A stretch of 64,000 nucleotides of DNA from Sphingobacterium sp. UBA2700 (GCA_002354335.1 DELI01000029.1:280257-344256), one strand, 5' to 3'. Positions 8,756-19,146 are shown, numbered from the stretch's first letter. A program made the numbers and translations. The notes: generated by a model from the sequence alone, not told the origin.

Positions 8756-8839
8756 ACATACCGCAATTATTCTAAAATGGAAGTCTATCAAAGTTCTGTA
8801 AATGAATTTGGACAGGCTTCCTTTGTTTACAAAACAGCT

Positions 8840-8966
8840 TCATGTTCTATCTGCTGTGCTTGGCCTCAATGTTCCAGATGGGTGATTGTGTGCTACAGCA
8901 ATCCTTGTTGAATTGCACAAAAGTCCGGACGACATAGTCAATCGCATATCTACCATAACTACATAT
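8840..8966 (-). pseudogene. RadC/JAB-domain fragment
   Basis: On the minus strand the frame reads VDMRLTMSSGLLCNSTRIAV then AHNHPSGTLRPSTADRT and a stop. AHNHPSG with the following (L/M)xPS.AD is the metal-binding signature of RadC-type JAMM proteins, and the preceding VD.R......LL.N...I.(L/V) also matches. Only about 42 codons are left: the N-terminal half is missing and the residues after AD do not continue the family. RadC genes are frequent cargo of integrated elements in Bacteroidota. The fragment abuts the resolvase remnant on the other strand. Confidence 0.72.
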
Positions 8967-8970
8967 ATTA

Positions 8971-9410
8971 GACCGATTAATAGACGATTTAAGGCACGGT
9001 GATGTACTTTTAGTTTGGAAAATTGACAGGCTATCAGGATCATCGGATGGAGTAATAAAAGTTTATCTGAAATTAAAGGAAAAAGGAGCAGCAATTGTCT
9101 CAGTTTTAAACTAAATAGACACCAGAGAACCATTAGGAAATTTTTTCCTGATAGTATTCGGATGGATAGCAGAAAATGATTTTTTTTTCAATAAAAGAAC
9201 GACAAAAAGCAGGAGTTTAAGTAAGAAAAAAAAGTAAAATGCGGATGGGTAGACCAAAAGAGCTGTGAGCAGAAGGAAATATAAAAGCTGACTTAGCACC
9301 AAGGCTATACAACGAAGGCTTAAAAATTTCTGAAATAATGAAAAGAACGAATAATGTTACGCAGAGCAACAGTTTACAAATATTTAAGGCTGAAGGGTGT
9401 TGAAATTTAA
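8971..9410 (+). pseudogene. Second serine recombinase remnant with several stops
   Basis: The plus strand reads RLIDDLRHGDVLLVWKIDRL, then LKLKEKGAAIVSVLN, TAA, IDTREPLGNFFLIVFGWIAE, further on GRPKEL, TGA, LAPRLYNEGLKISEIMKRTN, and in a shifted frame RRATVYKYLRLKGVEI ending in TAA at 9408-9410. These are the middle of the catalytic domain, the long E-helix region and the C-terminal helix-turn-helix of a resolvase/invertase. The catalytic N-terminus is missing. At least two TAA codons, a TGA and one frameshift interrupt it. It is in opposite orientation to the resolvase remnant at 1458-1921. Confidence 0.78.
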
Positions 9411-9572
9411 TTGGAAAAACTTGAAAAAAATGATTTTCGATTAATGGTACTTGCATTAGAAAATCTATTAGAAATTTATGCAGAAACAGGAATGCTAACG
9501 GGAAGTGAAAAGGCAATCGATGAACTGCAAAAACTAAGATTAAAACTCATTAGGACTAAATCAATAAGCTAA
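9411..9572 (+). CDS. Small hypothetical protein (53 aa), TTG start
   Basis: The frame begins with TTG directly after the TAA of the resolvase remnant. It encodes a charged, Leu-rich helical protein, including FRLMVLALENLLEIYAETG and SEKAIDELQKLRLKLIR. Codon use and residue pattern look like real protein, and the position at the end of a recombinase is that of a small accessory gene. No family is recognised. The TTG start is uncertain (an internal ATG follows 11 codons later), and it may be a leftover of the decayed element. Confidence 0.4.
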   Translation: MEKLEKNDFRLMVLALENLLEIYAETGMLTGSEKAIDELQKLRLKLIRTKSIS

Positions 9573-9622
9573 AGATTTGGGAAATTCCAACGCCCAAGGC
9601 TTGCTCGGTTTATCCGCTTTAT

Positions 9623-9666
9623 CTTTTCGTTCTTGGTCAGCTCCGCTTTGACCAGGAACAAAAAAG
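9623..9666. repeat. Long imperfect inverted repeat
   Basis: GTTCTTGGTCA (9629-9639) pairs with TGACCAGGAAC (9649-9659) with one G-U pair, and the arms extend to CTTTT/AAAAAG. It has the look of a strong hairpin between the two small ORFs. A T-run exists on neither strand directly after the stem other than as part of it, so terminator or element-end are both possible. Confidence 0.45.
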
Positions 9667-9726
9667 ATGCTCGCTCCTATCCCTATTTCATTGACCGAAT
9701 AATTTAAATATATAAACATATTGGTT

Positions 9727-9867
9727 ATGCAGAAGAACGGATTAGAAAGAGTTAACGAAGAACTTCCTCCCTATCTATACGGAGCTTTCAAATGGATAGC
9801 TGTTTTAATAATGTTAGGTCTTTTCATGGTATTATCTGGGAATCAGATAAAAAAGAATCTCCAATAA
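9727..9867 (+). CDS. Small single-pass membrane protein (46 aa)
   Basis: An ATG-initiated frame of 46 codons. The first 20 residues are polar (QKNGLERVNEELPPYLYGAF) and are followed by one hydrophobic helix, KWIAVLIMLGLFMVL, and a short basic tail ending KKNLQ. The clean polar-helix-basic arrangement suggests a true small membrane protein, but I recognise no family. It stands alone between a long inverted repeat and a region without genes. Confidence 0.4.
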   Translation: MQKNGLERVNEELPPYLYGAFKWIAVLIMLGLFMVLSGNQIKKNLQ

Positions 9868-10900
<1,033 letters not shown>

Positions 10901-11875
10901 TTACAACGAAAAAGGATTACAGTCGTTACTTAGGCTTCTCATCAGCTCTTCAATTATCTTTCTACCCTCGGGTTTCACTCTAAACCAGGGGGTTGTGGAA
11001 TTCGTTTCTGAGGAAATATGATAATCCCCGTAAAGATATCTGTAGTAGATTACATCCTCCGCGGAATACTTGATTTCACCTTGATCCTCGATCTCTAGTA
11101 AGGAGGTTGGGAATTCAATTATATTCGCATCGGTCTCACCGGCTTTTTTATGGTAGATCGCAATCTTGCACTCGGTTACTACGATTTCGGTTACGGTGTT
11201 GATATCCTTACTTAGTGTCAAATTTTTCATTAGGAGCTCTTGCAGTTGCAAACGTCTGCCGTCGGGCTTCCCATTTTTGAAATAAAATAAGGGTTCACCT
11301 TCCAATTCACTTCCCACATACTTTTCGACACTTCTCAATTCGCCGGTTTCAAAAAACAGTTTTGCTTCGCCTTCTATTTGATCATTCACGTATTGCATAA
11401 CCCACTCGACATTGCCATTGGCGTGGTAAGTTTTCAGCTCACCGTGTTGCATATCATCTAAATAGTGGGTTATCGCTTTGAGTTTCCCATTCTCCGTATA
11501 AAGTCTACCCTCCCCATTCATTTTTCCGCCTTTCATAGTCGTAACCGATTTAAGCTTGCCACTCTCATAGTTCGTCTTTATCTGCCCCTCGGGTTCTCCG
11601 TTCTTCATATAACCAATAGACGTTAAATTGCCGTTCTCGAAATAGGTAAAGGCTTCCCCTTCAATCTTCCCATTAACATAGCTACGAATGAGATATGGAT
11701 TCCCATTTTCGTAATAATGAGTCCACTTCCCAGCGTTTTCTCCAAATGGTGTTTTAAAGCCTGAAGTTTTTAACTGACCGTTGTCGTAATATTCTGTATA
11801 TTCTTTGTTTTGAGCAATGGACACAAACGCCAACAACAACAACAATGCTCCTAGTAGGATCGCTTTAATTTTCAT
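10901..11875 (-). CDS. Exported MORN-repeat protein
   Basis: A 324-residue protein with an N-terminal signal peptide (IKAILLGALLLLLAFVSIAQ). Residues 25-210 are a tandem array of about eight MORN-type units of roughly 22-24 residues, each with a YY(E/D)NG(N/Q)L core followed by a G(K/E)xxGE turn, for example YYENGNPYLIRSYVNGKIEG and YFENGNLTSIGYMKNGEPEG. The C-terminal 115 residues are non-repetitive and not recognised. Similar proteins are often labelled YwqK-family antitoxin, but nothing here supports a toxin-antitoxin role; a periplasmic or surface scaffold is as likely. It is the first intact gene after the decayed zone. Confidence 0.8.
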   Translation of the reverse strand: MKIKAILLGALLLLLAFVSIAQNKEYTEYYDNGQLKTSGFKTPFGENAGKWTHYYENGNPYLIRSYVNGKIEGEAFTYFENGNLTSIGYMKNGEPEGQIKTNYESGKLKSVTTMKGGKMNGEGRLYTENGKLKAITHYLDDMQHGELKTYHANGNVEWVMQYVNDQIEGEAKLFFETGELRSVEKYVGSELEGEPLFYFKNGKPDGRRLQLQELLMKNLTLSKDINTVTEIVVTECKIAIYHKKAGETDANIIEFPTSLLEIEDQGEIKYSAEDVIYYRYLYGDYHISSETNSTTPWFRVKPEGRKIIEELMRSLSNDCNPFSL

Positions 11876-12156
11876 ATGATGTGCATTATAGATTTCTTTG
11901 CGTGACCGGCTATTTATAATGATTGATAATTGGCTATAGCAAGTCTATATCATCAAAATTAGAGCTAATATTTTTCATCGGAAATACCTACGTTTAGGTA
12001 TAAATAGATCTCCTGAACATCATCAGGCTATCGTATAAATGCAATGGTTTATGTGTTACCGGCGTGTTTTTCGACAAAAACTTTCATGTTTTCATTGAAA
12101 CAGCAACAGGGATGAAAGTTCTTGATCGCCTCTAAAAACAGACACTTTCAGAAAAA

Positions 12157-12187
12157 AATAGCCAACCCGCTATTTGGGTTGGCTATT
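12157..12187 (-). terminator. Rho-independent terminator of pgi
   Basis: AATAGCCAACCC (12157-12168) and GGGTTGGCTATT (12176-12187) form a perfect 12-bp stem with a 7-nt loop. On the minus strand it is followed by a T-run and lies about 50 nt after the pgi stop. Confidence 0.9.
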
Positions 12188-12239
12188 AAAATATTTTTAT
12201 TATTCCAATATGACTGGGGGGTTGCTTATAATACGCAGT

Positions 12240-13943
<1,704 letters not shown>

Positions 13944-13944
13944 T

Positions 13945-13952
13945 TATCTTTG
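13945..13952 (+). promoter_or_regulatory. Candidate -7 box very close to the prfB start
   Basis: TATCTTTG fits the TAnnTTTG -7 element and lies only 5 nt in front of the prfB ATG at 13958. There is no clear TTTG at the -33 position and no Shine-Dalgarno sequence between. If used, the mRNA would be leaderless or nearly so. Confidence 0.35.
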
Positions 13953-13957
13953 TTCTT

Positions 13958-15041
13958 ATGACCAAGGAACACATTCAAGACTTGAGGGATCGACTTACTT
14001 CCCTAAGGAGGCATCTTTGACATCGATGCAAAGAAAGCGGAAATAGACCGCGAAACACAGATTACCCTACAACCTGATTTCTGGGACGACCCCAAAGCGG
14101 CAGAAAAAGTACTTCACAGCATTAAGAACAACAAGGTATGGACGGATCAATTTGATACTGTACAGAACTCTGTTGATGATACTGGTGTGCTGTACGAGTT
14201 TTTTCAAGCCGGCGATGGCACAGAGAAGGAATTGGAAGAGCAATACCACCTGGCATTGGCCGATATCGAGGAGCTGGAGTTTAAGAACATGCTCAGTGCG
14301 GAAGAGGACCAACTGGATGCGATCTTGCAGATTACTGCGGGTGCGGGTGGTACGGAATCTTGTGATTGGGCAGCAATGTTGATGCGCATGTATATCATGT
14401 GGGGCGAGAAACACGGGTGCAAGGTAACAGAGCAGGATTACCAAGAGGGTGATGTAGCGGGCATTAAGTCGGTTACATTACAATTCTCGGGAAATTTCGC
14501 ATATGGTTATCTTAAAGGCGAGAATGGGGTGCACCGTTTAGTGCGTATCTCTCCATTCGACTCTAATGCCAAACGTCATACTTCCTTTGCGTCCGTGTAT
14601 GTTTATCCTTTGGTCGACGACAATATCGAAATTGAAGTGAAAGATTCCGAATTGGAATGGGATACTTTCCGTTCAGGCGGTGCTGGTGGCCAGAATGTGA
14701 ACAAAGTGGAGACCGCTGTTCGCTTACACCACAAACCTACGGGTATCATCATCAAAAACCAGGAGTCGCGTTCGCAATTGCAGAATAAAGAGAATGCTTT
14801 GCGCTTGCTGAAATCGCAGTTATATGAGATTGAAATGCGTAAGCGTCAGGAAGCAACGGCCGCTATCGAGGGCTCGAAAAAGAAAATCGAATGGGGTTCG
14901 CAGATTAGGAATTACGTGCTACACCCGTATAAACTTATCAAAGATTTAAGAACAAGCTATGAGACTTCAAATACACAGGCTGTTTTGGATGGCGACCTGG
15001 ATGAGTTCTTGAAGGCTTATTTGATGGAGTTTGGGGGGTGA
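13958..15041 (+). CDS. prfB: Peptide chain release factor 2 with programmed +1 frameshift
   Basis: The gene encodes a 360-residue RF2 that terminates translation at UGA and UAA. The first 20 codons from ATG 13958 end in CTT followed by the in-frame stop TGA (14018-14020). Translation must shift +1 there to GAC at 14019 and continue to 15041. Diagnostic motifs follow: the GGQ loop in [38 protein letters not shown], and the C-terminal [19 protein letters not shown]. The usual self-regulation of RF2 applies: low RF2 favours shifting and raises synthesis. The gene is divergent from pgi and ends in a strong terminator. Annotating the later frame alone would lose the N-terminus. Confidence 0.96.
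14006..14021 (+). promoter_or_regulatory. Programmed +1 frameshift site of prfB
   Basis: AGGAGG (14006-14011), a perfect internal Shine-Dalgarno-like stimulator, is followed after 3 nt by the shift codon and stop CTTTGAC (14015-14021). This is the same arrangement as in the classical RF2 recoding site. Confidence 0.95.
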
Positions 15042-15044
15042 TAG

Positions 15045-15072
15045 TAGTAGTTAGTATTTAGTAGTTAGTATT
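15045..15072. repeat. Two tandem copies of a 14-bp unit
   Basis: TAGTAGTTAGTATT is repeated twice without a gap, immediately behind the prfB stop. It has no coding content and no obvious function. Confidence 0.7.
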
Positions 15073-15174
15073 AAGACCTAGGGTGGGAATTAGCGTTTAG
15101 ATATGGGATTTTAGAGCTGGAGGGTTAATTTTTTGTTTCCTATAGGTTCTAGTATATTGAAAATGGATATGAGT

Positions 15175-15217
15175 AATGCCAATAGATGAAAATTCATTTA
15201 TTGGCATTATTTTTTTT
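15175..15217 (+). terminator. Rho-independent terminator of prfB
   Basis: AATGCCAATA...TATTGGCATT form a long stem (inner pairs ATGAA/TTCAT with one bulge), followed on the plus strand by an A and then a run of eight T. It lies 130 nt after the prfB stop. Confidence 0.88.
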
Positions 15218-15302
15218 AAAAAGGGGCAATCCAAATCCAGTTTAATTGGGTTATATAGCTAAAGGATTTAGGGGGTAGGGACTTTTTAATATTTTTACTT
15301 AT

Positions 15303-16016
15303 ATGGGTAAGGAAACGATAGCCGATAAAATAATAGACTTTAATCTTAACCTGCGTTATGATGGGCCATTGCCTCCGCGGTTTCAGGTCATCAATCCTTT
15401 TCGGGATAATCCTTTGGCCGTGGATGTGATGAAGACTTTTTACCGTAAATTCTATGGGGATCATTTCAAGCGTTCTTTTATCATCGGCATCAATCCGAGT
15501 CGTCATGGTGCAGCGGTAACCGGAATTCCATTTACTGACACTAAACGACTTGCATCGGCATGTGGTATCATGATGCCTTCTGCTCATACACATGAGATTT
15601 CATCGGTCTTTATGTATAAGGTGATTGCTGCTTATGGCGGTGCACAAGCTTTTTATCGGGATTTCTACATTAATTCACCGTTCCCCCTCGCCATCGTCAG
15701 ACAACAGGGAAATGCCCTGCTGAACGCGAACTATTACGATGATCTGGAACTATTTGACTGCCTTCGACCCTTTATGATAGAGAGTCTGAAAAGACATATC
15801 AATCTGGGTTTATACACGAAGGAAGTGTATGTTCTAGGAAAAAAAAACGCACAGTTTCTGCAGAAATTGAACAAAGAAGCAGGCTTATTTGATCGTACAG
15901 TTATTTTAGACCATCCCCGCTATATTCAGCAATACAAGTCAAAGGATGCAGAACTATACATCGACGGATACCTGCAAGCCTTTTCGGCGCATTTCCAAAA
16001 TCAAAAAGACGAATAG
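15303..16016 (+). CDS. SMUG2-like uracil-DNA glycosylase family protein
   Basis: A 237-residue cytosolic protein of the uracil-DNA glycosylase superfamily, close to the SMUG2 group described from Pedobacter. Motif 1 is FIIGINPSRHGAAVTGIPFTD (residues 60-80); family members usually have INPG at the position where this one has INPS. The C-terminal motif is LDHPRYIQQY with the expected His. Such enzymes remove deaminated bases such as uracil, leaving an abasic site. ATG 15303 gives a normal length. It is followed by a 199-residue hypothetical gene in the same direction 95 bp away; no partner gene points to a more specific role. Confidence 0.8.
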   Translation: MGKETIADKIIDFNLNLRYDGPLPPRFQVINPFRDNPLAVDVMKTFYRKFYGDHFKRSFIIGINPSRHGAAVTGIPFTDTKRLASACGIMMPSAHTHEISSVFMYKVIAAYGGAQAFYRDFYINSPFPLAIVRQQGNALLNANYYDDLELFDCLRPFMIESLKRHINLGLYTKEVYVLGKKNAQFLQKLNKEAGLFDRTVILDHPRYIQQYKSKDAELYIDGYLQAFSAHFQNQKDE

Positions 16017-16111
16017 TGGTCTTGCGTGGAGCATTAACAGGGTATCAGCAATATATTCTGATTTAAAGACAACCAAATTAGTTTTAAGCTTGTTCTAAAA
16101 AGAAAACAAGC

Positions 16112-16711
16112 ATGAAACATCATATTCCACCACAAGTAAAGGGTAAGAAATTAGATATCGATGAATTTATAGAATTCGAAAAAAGTATCGAAGCGAAAGC
16201 ATTTTATTTAGAGGCGAAGGATCGACTGCTCAATATCAGCAATTGGTTTGCTATTGCAAGTCTTCCGGCTTCTAGTTTTGAACATTTGGATCGCCATGGA
16301 AAACCGAGCAATCAGATGCCCCAAAAGGGCGATTTTATTAAGATTGATATTCCGGGTCCAGGTCTATCGAGCACAGGCGGATATGATTATGTTCGCATCG
16401 AACAGATCAGTGAGACCAACACCACAGGCAGCGAAACGATTACGATGACTGTACGCCCCAGCTCGAACCCCGACGATGCGGACGACGAGGAAACCAAACA
16501 TTTTTTCAAAAGCCTGGCAACCTCCAGTTTTCAAATCAATCGCGTGGGCAAGACTGTACACGCGTGCTATTATGGTCGCAATGAAGTTATCAACCTGGAG
16601 ATGGACTCACTCGTCGATCGGATAAGAAACCTTTTTGTTGCCCTCAGTGCGAAACTCGGCGCGTCCTATCCGCAGTGGAAAGCACTTGTTAATGGATTTC
16701 TAAAACGGTAG
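16112..16711 (+). CDS. Conserved hypothetical protein (199 aa)
   Basis: A soluble protein without signal peptide or membrane segment. It begins with a helical, charged part (KKLDIDEFIEFEKSIEAKAF), then a beta-rich middle with KGDFIKIDIPGPGLSSTGG, YDYVRIEQI and ETITMTVRPSSNP. Next comes an acidic loop DDADDEE, the strand FQINRVGKTVHACYYGRNEV, and a C-terminal helix LVDRIRNLFVALSAKLGASY with a PQWKALVNGFLKR end. The shape looks like a small binding domain, but I do not recognise the family. A hairpin (16088-16111) ends immediately before the ATG. Convergent with dcd, 11 bp apart. Confidence 0.65.
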   Translation: MKHHIPPQVKGKKLDIDEFIEFEKSIEAKAFYLEAKDRLLNISNWFAIASLPASSFEHLDRHGKPSNQMPQKGDFIKIDIPGPGLSSTGGYDYVRIEQISETNTTGSETITMTVRPSSNPDDADDEETKHFFKSLATSSFQINRVGKTVHACYYGRNEVINLEMDSLVDRIRNLFVALSAKLGASYPQWKALVNGFLKR

Positions 16712-16722
16712 GAGTTTCTTTT

Positions 16723-17259
16723 TTAAAAAGCATTCTTCCACATCATACTTTCCACCGGTCTAATGGTTTTGTTATTGTATTTTGCGTTTCCTTTGCTATT
16801 GTAGAACGTTTCAATATCACCTTCAACGACGAAGTAGATCAATTGACCAATTGGCATGCCTGCATATACACGTACCGGTTGTGCTACAGAAATCTCAAGT
16901 GTCCAGGTATTGCAGAAGCCTACATCGCCCTTTCCTGCGGTTGCGTGGATATCAATCCCTAAACGTCCGGTACTTGATTTCCCTTCTAAGAAAGGTACAT
17001 GTCCGTGGGTTTCGGTATACTCAAGTGTCACACCAAGGTACAGTGTTCCGGGTTGCAGCACATAACCCTCCTCTGGAATTTCAAAATGTTCAATTTCATT
17101 GTGTTTCTTGGCATCCAGTTCTTTGTCTTTATATGTTGCTAGGTATTTACCTAAGTGAACATCGTATGAATTTGTGCCTAAGCACTTGCGATCGAACGGT
17201 TCGATAACAATCGTTCCATTGTCGATTTCCTCTAAAATTCTTTTATCTGATAATATCAT
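16723..17259 (-). CDS. dcd: dCTP deaminase
   Basis: A 178-residue homotrimeric enzyme converting dCTP to dUTP, the source of dUMP for thymidylate. It starts ILSDKRILEEIDNGTIVIEP as expected. It contains GTNSYDVHLGKYL, the substrate loop FLEGKSSTGRLGIDIHATAG, and the catalytic segment KGDVGFCNTWTLEISV with the Glu base; VRVYAGMPIGQLIYF follows. Length and motifs are those of monofunctional dCTP deaminases; nothing suggests the bifunctional dUTPase form. It is monocistronic. A TATTTTTG element about 35 nt upstream of the ATG could be its -7 box. Confidence 0.94.
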   Translation of the reverse strand: MILSDKRILEEIDNGTIVIEPFDRKCLGTNSYDVHLGKYLATYKDKELDAKKHNEIEHFEIPEEGYVLQPGTLYLGVTLEYTETHGHVPFLEGKSSTGRLGIDIHATAGKGDVGFCNTWTLEISVAQPVRVYAGMPIGQLIYFVVEGDIETFYNSKGNAKYNNKTIRPVESMMWKNAF

Positions 17260-17437
17260 AAGGGCAAGCTAATCTGCTGTTCATTAGCAGGATTCAAAAA
17301 TACACTATTCGCAGACAGCACGCAAATTTAGGATGATAGTTTTGTTTAGCCCTTTTGTGCCGACCCGCCATGGACAAAATCATATTTTATTAAACCATAT
17401 AATACCGCTGTTGTTATGCAATAAAGCTAAAATCTTA

Positions 17438-17445
17438 TACATTTG
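17438..17445 (+). promoter_or_regulatory. Candidate -7 box adjacent to the phosphopantetheinyl transferase start
   Basis: TACATTTG fits TAnnTTTG and ends 4 nt before the ATG at 17450, with no Shine-Dalgarno sequence between. No perfect -33 TTTG is present. If active, it would give a leaderless mRNA. Confidence 0.35.
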
Positions 17446-17449
17446 ATTT

Positions 17450-18088
17450 ATGGCATTAGCATATTTAAAAGAGATTGATTCCGAGAGTCGCATTGCTTTG
17501 TGGAAGATTGAGGAGACAGAAGCTGAGTTATTGAAGCATCTGCAACTGGACGAATCGGAACAAAAGAAGCTGAAGAGCTTGGCCAAGGGCAAGCGTACGC
17601 TGCATTGGCTTGCGACTCGGGTACTTCTCCGCTATCTTTTGCAAACAAAGGATTACATCAATTGTCCTTCTGATGCTAATGGAAAACCCTATCTTCCGGA
17701 TTACCCGTATGAGATTTCCCTCACCCATTCCTATGATTACGCGGGCGTTATGCTGAGTACAAAAGGATATTGCGGGATAGACTTGGAGATCGTGAAGGAC
17801 AAGGTGATGCGAATCAAGGAAAAGTTCTTGAAGCCAGAGGAACTTGCTTTTATTACTGGGGAGGAAGAAGTGAACCAGCTATATGCATGCTGGTGCGCTA
17901 AAGAGGCTGTTTATAAGCTTCAAGGAAATAAAGGCGTGTCCTTCCTACATAATATCACGATAGATCCTTTTGTCTATACTCCACAGGGAGTCATGACTGC
18001 CCACCTGGAGAAGGAAGGTGAAAGCAGTCGTTTCCAGGTGTACTACGAACGATTCAATGAGTATATGCTAGCCTATGTAGTAGCCTAG
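17450..18088 (+). CDS. 4'-phosphopantetheinyl transferase superfamily protein
   Basis: A 212-residue enzyme expected to attach the phosphopantetheine arm of coenzyme A to carrier proteins. The Sfp-type magnesium and CoA motifs are present: GYCGIDLEIVKDK in the centre and YACWCAKEAVYKLQG about 40 residues later (GxDxE and WxxKEAxxK). The N-terminal part includes KRTLHWLATRVLLRYL and KPYLPDYPYEISLTHSYDYA, as in the AcpT/HetI-like branch. Whether it acts on the fatty-acid carrier or a secondary-metabolism carrier is not clear; no biosynthetic cluster is adjacent. Its stop codon overlaps the stop of the convergent AI-2E-family gene by 4 bp. Confidence 0.88.
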   Translation: MALAYLKEIDSESRIALWKIEETEAELLKHLQLDESEQKKLKSLAKGKRTLHWLATRVLLRYLLQTKDYINCPSDANGKPYLPDYPYEISLTHSYDYAGVMLSTKGYCGIDLEIVKDKVMRIKEKFLKPEELAFITGEEEVNQLYACWCAKEAVYKLQGNKGVSFLHNITIDPFVYTPQGVMTAHLEKEGESSRFQVYYERFNEYMLAYVVA

Positions 18089-19146
18089 GCTCCCGAATCA
18101 TCCAACTGATCTTGAAGGGTGTCTCTTTTCAGGGATAAGCGTTTATTTCCCTTATAAATCCGCACGGCAATCAAGAAATAAGCTAATAGCAGAGGACCAT
18201 ACACTAAGCCCATTAGCCCAAAAAGTGGTATACCGATAATAACTCCGATGACGGTGATGATAGGATGTATATCGCCTACGCGCTTGGCGATAATCAACCG
18301 TAATACGTTGTCGATATTGATTACCAGACCGAACCCCCATAACAAGAGTCCAACCCCGTGCCATGTTTGGCCATTAGCCAGCAAAACCACTGCTGCCGGA
18401 ACAAAAATCAATGGTGGACCTAATAAAGGAACGAAAGACAGAATCGCACAGATGACGCCCCAGAAAATGGGATCTTTTGCACCAAATATCCAAAATCCGA
18501 GCGCGAGACAAGCTCCCTGAATGATAGCGATAATGGTCTGACCGATAATATTCGCATATGTAATGTTTTTAAGCTCCTCTCCGAACACGACGGCGTTCTC
18601 ATCATCGAAGGGTAGATAGTGGATTAGACTACCCTCAAATCCTCTGTAATTAACAAAAAGGAAGTAGAGAATAAAATACATAACGGTGATAACCAGGAAT
18701 GCATTTGCCGCCCCTCCTAGTGCTGAGGTAAGCAAGCCACCAAGATATGAAGAGCTGGCTTCCAACTGCTTCTCCAGCAAATCGGGCTGTCCGAGCTTAT
18801 CTCCTACAAAATGGTCTACTGCCTCCATAATTTTCCTTACCCATTGGGGGTTCTGTTGGAGTTCAACGGCTTTGTCAAAAAGCATCTTACCAATACCCAC
18901 AAAGGGCAATACGATGATGATAATGGAGAGGATAATAATAAATACTGAGGATAAGGGTTTCGGCCACCTCCATTTCTCAATCAAGAAGATATTGAGGTTT
19001 CGAAACAGGGTATACATGACCATGGTCCCTAAAAAGGCGCCAAATATTCCTCGTGTTGCATAAAGGATAATGCCACCTAAGATGATGACAATTAGCAGGA
19101 TTATAATATTTCGCTCCTTCTGCGAGAAAACGTCATTGTTACTCAT
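18085..19146 (-). CDS. AI-2E family transporter (PerM/YdiK-like permease)
   Basis: A 353-residue inner-membrane protein with about eight helices. Two N-terminal helix pairs (IIILLIVIILGGIILYATRG, VFIIILSIIIIVLPFVG) are followed by a soluble amphipathic segment with VDHFVGDKLG. The C-terminal membrane block has FGAKDPIFWGVICAILSFVP and DIHPIITVIGVIIGIPLFGL. Family members have been linked to export of AI-2 or to sodium/proton exchange; no specific substrate can be inferred here. It is the last gene of an operon with the enoyl-CoA hydratase and DUF5686 genes. Its start codon lies within a perfect 15-bp inverted repeat, which may restrict translation. Confidence 0.9.
   Translation of the reverse strand: MSNNDVFSQKERNIIILLIVIILGGIILYATRGIFGAFLGTMVMYTLFRNLNIFLIEKWRWPKPLSSVFIIILSIIIIVLPFVGIGKMLFDKAVELQQNPQWVRKIMEAVDHFVGDKLGQPDLLEKQLEASSSYLGGLLTSALGGAANAFLVITVMYFILYFLFVNYRGFEGSLIHYLPFDDENAVVFGEELKNITYANIIGQTIIAIIQGACLALGFWIFGAKDPIFWGVICAILSFVPLLGPPLIFVPAAVVLLANGQTWHGVGLLLWGFGLVINIDNVLRLIIAKRVGDIHPIITVIGVIIGIPLFGLMGLVYGPLLLAYFLIAVRIYKGNKRLSLKRDTLQDQLDDSGA

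Noticed and set aside
10901..11875. Toxin-antitoxin pair suggested by the YwqK-like MORN repeats
   Set aside because: The protein has a signal peptide and no toxin gene is adjacent; the label is only a family naming habit.
13958..15041. prfB as a frameshifted pseudogene
   Set aside because: The shift is at the conserved CTT TGA C site with an AGGAGG stimulator, and the rest of the gene is intact.
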